Source: Gammaproteobacteria bacterium
GTDB taxonomy: Bacteria > Pseudomonadota > Gammaproteobacteria > Enterobacterales > Alteromonadaceae
NCBI GenBank assembly: GCA_023481025.1
Contig: JAMCWV010000116.1
Span: forward strand, 1-12,820
Direction: 5' to 3'
Length of the DNA: 12,820 nt
The notes beneath the pieces are model-generated. The model did no database searches, was not told where the DNA came from, and worked only from the letters and a program-made list of their open reading frames with translations. This document shows positions 8,023 to 12,820 of this stretch, piece after piece. The position numbers were made by a program, and so were the translations under genes. Each line of letters opens with the position of its first letter. The first letter of the stretch is position 1.

Positions 8023-9093
8023 CTACTCCTCTTCTTTATAAATTCCGATCGTCACCTTACCATTCACTTTACTACCGCGGTACATCCCTTCGGTATTAAA
8101 CGGCATACTCACATTACCGTCACGATCAAGAATTATCACGCCACCAGTCCCGCCGGCAGGCAGCAGGGTTTCATGAATGACATAGTCACCAGCCTCAACA
8201 ATCGATTCACCTAAATACTTGACCCGTGAGCAAATCGCGGCAGCAACATGAAAGCGAATAAAATATTCGCCATGACCAGTTGCCGAGACCGCACAACTAC
8301 GATTATCCGCCCACGTTCCGGCACCAATAATCGGCGAATCACCAATACGGCCATACTGCTTAGCAGTCATACCACCCGTGGATGTGCCAGCGACTAAATT
8401 GCCTTGTCGGTCGAGAGCCACTGCACCGACTGTCCCCATGTTGAAGTTTGGATCCCAGCTTTCATGCTGGGCAATGTGCGCGCCGGTTTTCTCTTGCTCA
8501 CGTAACTGCTCAAGTGCCCGTTCAAGCTGTTGATAGCGGTGATCGGTGTTAAAATAACTATTCTCAACCAATTCAAGCCCCTGCTCGGTGGCAAATTGCA
8601 CAGCACCATCACCGCTGAGCATGACATGGCGCGAGTTCTCCATAATTGCTCGAACCAATGCAATTGGACTGCGGACAGTTTTAACGCCTGCCACGGCGCC
8701 TGCATCAAGCGAATCACCACGCATAATTGAGGCATCTAATTCATGTTCGCCGGTATACGTATACACAGCACCTTTGCCGGCATTGAATAATGGGTTTTCT
8801 TCCATGAGTTGGATGGCTGCAATCACTGCATCAATACTCTCACCACCCTGTTCGAGAATTGCATAGCCAGCATTGAGCGCGTCCTGTAACGCTTTCTTAA
8901 ACTCGGCTTCACGCTCTGGTGACATATTCTCGCGGGTAATGGTTCCTGCACCGCCATGAATGGCAATAGCAATCGGTCCTTGGTCATCCACTTGCGCGGT
9001 TGCAGCCAGCGGCAACACACTGACAGCACTGATCATTGTGACTAGTGCTATTCCTGAAAGTTTGCGTAGACTTGTCTGTGTACGTGTTGCCAT
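8023..9093 (-). CDS. iaaA: Exported isoaspartyl peptidase / L-asparaginase (plant-type Ntn hydrolase)
   Basis: This is a 356-aa N-terminal-nucleophile hydrolase of the plant-type asparaginase/beta-aspartyl peptidase family (EcAIII/IaaA). These enzymes hydrolyse isoaspartyl dipeptides and L-asparagine. The precursor self-cleaves before a threonine, here Gly220-Thr221 in NFNMGTVGAVALD, giving alpha and beta subunits. Supporting motifs are IHGGAG (45-50), NAGKGAVYT (104-112), TSTGGM (237-242), the substrate-binding RIGDSPIIGAGTWA (249-262) and TGHGE (272-276). Residues 1-33 look like a Sec signal peptide: basic start, hydrophobic core, and a predicted cut after ATA-33 before Gln34. No lipobox is seen, so a soluble periplasmic enzyme is expected, whereas E. 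coli IaaA is cytoplasmic as far as I recall. The start is backed by AAGGGG a few bases before the ATG. It leads an operon with the CBS gene, 4 nt downstream. Confidence 0.93.
   Translation of the reverse strand: MATRTQTSLRKLSGIALVTMISAVSVLPLAATAQVDDQGPIAIAIHGGAGTITRENMSPEREAEFKKALQDALNAGYAILEQGGESIDAVIAAIQLMEENPLFNAGKGAVYTYTGEHELDASIMRGDSLDAGAVAGVKTVRSPIALVRAIMENSRHVMLSGDGAVQFATEQGLELVENSYFNTDHRYQQLERALEQLREQEKTGAHIAQHESWDPNFNMGTVGAVALDRQGNLVAGTSTGGMTAKQYGRIGDSPIIGAGTWADNRSCAVSATGHGEYFIRFHVAAAICSRVKYLGESIVEAGDYVIHETLLPAGGTGGVIILDRDGNVSMPFNTEGMYRGSKVNGKVTIGIYKEEE
8026..8031 (-). promoter_or_regulatory. Ribosome-binding site of the CBS gene, embedded in the peptidase gene
   Basis: The minus strand reads GAGGAG TAG TTTT ATG. 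The Shine-Dalgarno sequence forms the last two glutamate codons of the peptidase gene, next to its TAG stop (8025-8023), with 7 nt to the ATG at 8018. This fixes the CBS start and indicates translational coupling. Confidence 0.85.
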
Positions 9094-9147
9094 GACGATC
9101 CCCTTATTCTTTTTTTAAGTTTAGACGCTCTTGGAAAAAGTGCTGCC

Positions 9148-9175
9148 TTGTCGTTTGTTATTTACAGTGTATCTT
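9148..9175 (+). promoter_or_regulatory. Weak candidate promoter for sbcB
   Basis: TTGTCG (9148-9153) and TATCTT (9170-9175), spaced by 16 bp, are the best plus-strand pair I found in the 205-bp intergenic region. This leaves a leader of roughly 115 nt before sbcB. The match is modest and the call tentative. Confidence 0.22.
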
Positions 9176-9191
9176 GGCGATTTTATCCGTC

Positions 9192-9221
9192 ATTATCAAG
9201 CGCATCTGCGCTCGCACACAA
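9192..9221 (-). promoter_or_regulatory. Putative promoter of the iaaA-CBS operon
   Basis: On the minus strand TTGTGT (9221-9216) and GATAAT (9197-9192) are spaced by 18 bp. This predicts a start near 9185 and a leader of about 90 nt. The spacer contains a perfect palindrome (9199-9212). The -10 matches TATAAT at five of six positions, but the -35 is only fair. Confidence 0.4.
9199..9212. promoter_or_regulatory. Perfect inverted repeat, possible operator
   Basis: AGCGCA and TGCGCT are exact reverse complements separated by TC. The repeat lies between the -35 and -10 elements of the predicted minus-strand promoter, in the intergenic region shared by the divergent iaaA and sbcB genes. A repressor bound here would block iaaA transcription. 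No specific regulator is recognised. Confidence 0.35.
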
Positions 9222-9298
9222 GGCTAACACGGTGATATGCTTAGCGATAAAGATGAACGCAAGTAAAACAACGTCGAATCAACCAAAGTGAGTACGCA

Positions 9299-10750
9299 AT
9301 GACTGCATCTATTTACTGGTACGATTTTGAAGCAGGTGGCGTGAATCCGCGTGCCGACCGGCCGATGCAATTCGCCGGCATCCGTACCGACCACAATTTG
9401 AATATTATCGACGAGCCCTTTAGCGCGTACTGTCGCCTTGCACCGGATTATTTACCTCATCCCCAAGCCTGCTTAATTACCGGTATTACGCCGCAGAAAG
9501 CGCAACAACTTGGGGTTCCAGAATACGAATTTGCAGCAAAAATCCATGCTCAATTTCGTCAAGCGGAAACGACTATCGTTGGCTATAACTCCGTGCGCTA
9601 TGACGATGAAATGACTCGTTTTCTGTTCTATCGGAATTTCATCGACCCCTATGCACATACTTGGCAGGACGGTAACTCGCGCTGGGATCTCTTAAACCTT
9701 GTTCGTGCAGCGTTTGCCCTACGACCTGACGGAATTAATTGGCCAGAAAATGAAGACGGCATACCGGTTTTAAAGCTCGATCAACTGGCGCCGGCCAACG
9801 GCATTGAGCATACCAATGCCCATGATGCCATGGCGGATGTGTATGCCAGTATTGAACTGGCAAAACGGATTAAAACTGCACAACCTAAGTTATATGAGTT
9901 TTGCTTTAGTATTCGCCGTAAACAAGCGCTAATCAAACTGATTGAACGCGCCTTGAACGAGCAAAAACCGTTAGTTCATGTCGCTGGCTACTATGGCGTT
10001 CAACAGCGTTACATGAGCCTTGTGCTGCCGCTTGGATTTCATCCTGAGCAGCCCAATCAGCTCATTGCTTGGCGACTGGACCGCGAGCCAACCCAATGGC
10101 AAGACAAAAGCGCAGCTGATATGCTGGCGGCCTATTTTACACCGGAAGACGAATTGGCAGGTGAAGGATTCAACGAGCGTCCTGGGTTTGTCACCATTAC
10201 GGTGAACCAATGCCCTTTTATTGCGCCCGTTGCGACGTTATCGCCAGAGCAAGCGGCGCTCGCAGGGTTCGACTTAAACCGGTTACTCGCAGTTGCCGAA
10301 ACCCTGAACCAGCAACCAAGCCTACGTGAACATTTATTTAATGCCCTAGTACATCAACCTCAACGTGATACACCGGAGCAGAACGAGGTTGATGCCGATC
10401 TCGCACTCTATTCCGGTGGATTACTCAGTCAGCAAAGTCGATCACATTGCGACATGATCCGCCAAGCCTCGCCAGAACAGCTCGCAACATTAAAGCTGCC
10501 GTGGGACGACCCTCGCCTACCGGTGCTGCTCTTTCGTTATCGGGCACGGAATTTTCCCGAAAGTCTCACTGCCGGTGAAATGCAGCGCTGGCAACAACAT
10601 TGCAAAGACCGCCTAATGCACGGCAGTGAACAATTCTTAAGTGTTGATGAGTACGTATTGGAACTCGAGAATCTTGCCGAAGCGCACCAAGACGCCCCGC
10701 AAAAAATGCGCGTTTTAAAAGCATTGGCAGATTACTTGATGGCGCTTTAA
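9299..10750 (+). CDS. sbcB: Exodeoxyribonuclease I (3'-5' ssDNA exonuclease)
   Basis: This is exonuclease I of the DEDD(h) superfamily, which degrades single-stranded DNA 3' to 5' and acts in mismatch repair, recombination and end processing. It has 483 aa; the E. coli enzyme has about 475. The catalytic residues match E. coli with an offset of six: Asp9 and Glu11 (YDFEAGG; E. coli Asp15, Glu17), Asp102 in VRYDDEMTR (Asp108), and His175 and Asp180 in HDAMAD (His181, Asp186). The block NSRWDLLNLVRAAFALRPDG is strongly conserved. The nuclease domain is followed by the SH3-like and C-terminal helical regions characteristic of ExoI, which complete its C-shaped clamp and contact SSB. The ATG at 9299 lies a few residues before the first catalytic strand. 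Only a weak AAAGTGAG precedes it, suggesting modest expression. A terminator shared with the convergent receptor gene follows. Confidence 0.96.
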   Translation: MTASIYWYDFEAGGVNPRADRPMQFAGIRTDHNLNIIDEPFSAYCRLAPDYLPHPQACLITGITPQKAQQLGVPEYEFAAKIHAQFRQAETTIVGYNSVRYDDEMTRFLFYRNFIDPYAHTWQDGNSRWDLLNLVRAAFALRPDGINWPENEDGIPVLKLDQLAPANGIEHTNAHDAMADVYASIELAKRIKTAQPKLYEFCFSIRRKQALIKLIERALNEQKPLVHVAGYYGVQQRYMSLVLPLGFHPEQPNQLIAWRLDREPTQWQDKSAADMLAAYFTPEDELAGEGFNERPGFVTITVNQCPFIAPVATLSPEQAALAGFDLNRLLAVAETLNQQPSLREHLFNALVHQPQRDTPEQNEVDADLALYSGGLLSQQSRSHCDMIRQASPEQLATLKLPWDDPRLPVLLFRYRARNFPESLTAGEMQRWQQHCKDRLMHGSEQFLSVDEYVLELENLAEAHQDAPQKMRVLKALADYLMAL

Positions 10751-10780
10751 TCGGGTTGCGACTACCGAAACAAGCTCCAT

Positions 10781-10810
10781 AAAAAAGCCCCGCAACATTT
10801 GCGGGGCTTT
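10781..10810. terminator. Bidirectional rho-independent terminator between sbcB and the receptor gene
   Basis: AAAGCCCCGCAA (10784-10795) pairs with TTGCGGGGCTTT (10799-10810) around a 3-nt loop. Read on the minus strand, the stem is followed by a run of six T (complement of 10781-10786), giving a strong terminator for the receptor gene. On the plus strand the stem itself ends in TTT, 31 bp after the sbcB stop, so it can also end sbcB transcripts. Confidence 0.88.
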
Positions 10811-10835
10811 GATTCTCGTGCGTTTGTTCTAAACC

Positions 10836-12820
10836 TTAGAACTGATAACTGATGTTGAAGAATACACGGCGACCAAGTTGGTCGTACTGTGAATACAACA
10901 TTGCGTTACCAACGGTTGAAGCACGTGATGGGCTACCTTTTGGTGGCTTCTTGTCAAACAAGTTGTTCACACCGAAAGTCACGTCCATACCGCTATCAAA
11001 CTCTTTGTTTAAAGAGAATGTGTGATACAAAGTGGTTGGCGCGCTGGCCACGAAACGGACTGTTTCACCACGGTATGTACCAAACTCGCCATTCGCATAC
11101 AGGTGGTCGTTTGACACTTTACCTGTGTAACGAACTGCGTAGTTATAACGCCATGAATCACGGGTTAAACCAATATTTAACGTACCTGAGTGACGTGGGC
11201 TACCGAGGCGGCCAACAACGTTATTTGCAATACTGGTTGGGAACTGCTTCGCTGCACGCTCGATTTGGATCGTGTGATCTAAACGAATGCGTAATGCACC
11301 AAATGGAGTTTGATCCATATAGGTGAACACCACGTCAGCACCACGAACAGTTTGCCGCCACGATTGGGTTTAAGGTACCAGCGTCTAAACGATCACCCCA
11401 AGCCCAGCAAGGATCTTGGTTCTGGTCAAAGAAGCCAGTTTGATTTTCTAAGAACAATTCGAACAAGGCTGGTGAACGGAACGAAGTACCGCGTGATGCA
11501 CGGATACGGAAACCGTTACCAATCGTCCAGTTTGCACTTAGCTTGTAAGTTTCACCTGAACCATAGGTAGAAACGTCGGTATAACGCGCAGAGGCGGTTA
11601 AGTCTAACGCTTCAATTAATGGCAAGTCACGAATTAACGGTGCTTGAATTTCTGCATACAACGCTTTCGTGGTTGAACGACCGGCAGTAATACCTGCAGA
11701 ACTCAAACCCCACGAGTTACCTGAGCGAGTATGAATACCAGGAGTGTCTTGAATTTCGTCGGTTTGATAAGAAACACCAACCGCAGTCGCTAACGTGCCG
11801 TGCGGTAAGTCAAACAGGTCACCGGTGATATAGCCTTCCACAGTGTCTTGTTTATAAACGGTCTTACCTTTGTCTTCACCGAATAAGAATTCAGCAACAC
11901 CCGGGCCTAAATCAGTACCACTTAAATGACCATGAGTGAACCAGTTAACTTGCGTACACTGGCGACCAGACACGGCAGTCACACCAGTACAGTCGTTCAA
12001 ACCAAGTAAGTGCTCATGTGCCATAACCATAGAATCGGCAAAGATAATTTCTTGCGAATACTCACCACGGTTTAATGAACGCTGCCACGAGGCTTCCCAG
12101 TTCCAATAACCAAGAGAGCCCTCAAGACCAGCCACGAACCGGGTATAATCAACGGTTGTTTCACTGCTGTAATGGTCAGTTAAAGCGACTGGCATAACCG
12201 CTAAACCGGAGTCGCCCGCATCCCAACCTGGAATTGAGTTCACTGGTACATATGACGCTAAACCTGGGTTGTTTGTCCAGAACTGACGCACGCTATCAAT
12301 TTTTGTTGTCCGCTGACTGTGCATCAACTCAGCAAAAACTGAAACCGTATCCGTTAAATCATAATCAGCTTGCTGATAGATTGACCAAACTGTTGATTCA
12401 GGAATCATGGTTTGATTGCGATGTAGATCACTCGTATTGTCTAACCAACCATCCGTTTCCAGTGTGTGCCCAGCCCAATACCAGCCTTCTGGCGCTGCAG
12501 TTACGAATGGATTGCCATAGTCACCGCCGGAAGCAATGTGTGGGAAACCAAAACCGGTGTTATCAAATTGAAAACGGCCCATGTGGTTGTTCCACAAGCC
12601 ATAACCAGAACCGTTACAATGGTATTCACCAGTGCGCGGATCAATTGGATCAGCACGCTCACCCGTGGTTGGGTCGAAGAAATAACGGGTTGGGCAACCA
12701 AAATGGTCGCGATCGCCACGTTTTAATCCAGTATTTACATTGTAGTCAGCAACGACACGGTACGAGCCGCGATCAAACGCCGTACCCCAAGTGCCATTAA
12801 CACGGAACGTTTCGCCGCCA
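10836..12820 (-). pseudogene. TonB-dependent outer-membrane receptor, broken by internal deletion/frameshift and cut by window edge
   Basis: This is the beta-barrel part of a TonB-dependent receptor, an outer-membrane active transporter for siderophores, cobalamin, glycans or peptides; the substrate cannot be told. The N-terminal signal, TonB box and plug lie beyond the right edge. The first piece is open from 12819 to a TGA at 11337-11335 (494 codons). It contains alternating barrel strands, a Cys-containing loop, and the conserved RASRGTSFRSPALFELF and LNPIVAANC motifs. The second piece, in another frame (open from 11369, stop at 10838-10836), holds the last strands, with GVNNLFDKKPP and a terminal SYQF whose final Phe is the usual outer-membrane protein sorting signal. 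In related receptors I recall on the order of 100 residues between the two blocks, so the junction looks like an out-of-frame deletion. As written, the product would lack its last strands and should not fold. A sequencing or assembly error remains possible. Confidence 0.85.
11335..11369 (-). other. Frame junction / presumed deletion scar in the receptor gene
   Basis: The two receptor frames overlap here. In the upstream frame the bases read I-V-A-A-N-C-S-W-C-stop, continuing a conserved NPIVAANC motif. In the downstream frame the same bases read S-W-R-Q-T-V-R-G-A-D-V-V, which resembles the usual entry into a late barrel strand. Bases 11347-11357 make sense in both frames, as expected if a deletion joined two copies of a short similar sequence and kept one. 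Confidence 0.6.

Noticed and set aside
9253..9291. Twelve-codon frame (MNASKTTSNQPK) ending just before the sbcB start, a possible leader peptide
   Set aside because: No ribosome-binding site precedes it, it has no regulatory codon run, and no attenuator hairpin follows. Chance is the simpler explanation.
10836..11333. Separate 165-aa outer-membrane protein gene starting at 11333
   Set aside because: The apparent start is a GTG in mid-strand with no signal peptide or ribosome-binding site. The sequence is the C-terminal end of the adjacent receptor in another frame.
11335..11337. Programmed ribosomal frameshift joining the two receptor frames
   Set aside because: No slippery heptamer or downstream pseudoknot is evident at the junction, and a stretch of barrel appears to be missing, which frameshifting would not restore.
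12234..12800. 188-codon plus-strand frame opposite the receptor gene
   Set aside because: The minus strand is fully open here and encodes recognisable TonB-dependent receptor sequence; the plus-strand translation is Cys/His/Gln-rich without family features, typical of an antisense shadow.
1..12820. Mobile element, CRISPR array, defence island or novel multi-gene system
   Set aside because: I saw no transposase, integrase, tRNA, phage gene or terminal repeats, and no regularly spaced repeats. All genes belong to well-known housekeeping or transport families.

Overview
The window reads as ordinary chromosomal DNA from a gammaproteobacterium. Nearly every protein can be followed residue for residue against its Escherichia coli counterpart as I remember it: NrdA, NrdB, YfaE, GrxA, HrpA and exonuclease I. 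The last gene is a TonB-dependent receptor of the kind common in marine Alteromonadales, so an Idiomarina- or Alteromonas-like host is my best guess. That placement rests on memory of the families; no search was run.

Layout. Positions 1-3294 (+) hold a tightly packed class Ia ribonucleotide reductase operon: nrdA without its first ~150 codons, then nrdB, then a YfaE-like [2Fe-2S] ferredoxin. Next comes grxA (3423-3686, +), with a recognisable promoter of its own and a strong terminator at 3723-3754. Together these supply deoxyribonucleotides. NrdA is the catalytic subunit, NrdB carries the diiron/tyrosyl radical, YfaE helps build or repair that cofactor, and glutaredoxin 1 reduces NrdA after each turnover.

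The minus strand then carries hrpA (3757-7512), a small two-CBS-domain protein (7602-8018) and an exported isoaspartyl peptidase/asparaginase-type Ntn hydrolase (8023-9093). The last two form an operon, with the ribosome-binding site of the CBS gene lying inside the end of the peptidase gene. A terminator hairpin at 7546-7581 separates this pair from hrpA. A 205-bp divergent intergenic region leads to sbcB, exonuclease I (9299-10750, +). A bidirectional terminator (10781-10810) separates sbcB from a convergent TonB-dependent receptor gene that runs off the right edge.

The receptor gene is the one clearly abnormal locus. Two pieces of the same beta-barrel lie in different frames. They meet near 11335-11369, where a barrel segment also seems to be missing, so it is either a pseudogene created by an internal deletion or an assembly artefact. 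I found no insertion sequence, CRISPR array, tRNA, rRNA, prophage or defence gene, and no convincing new system. The remaining findings are modest: functional clustering of grxA with nrdAB, a palindrome inside a putative promoter, start-site corrections and small variations in conserved proteins.
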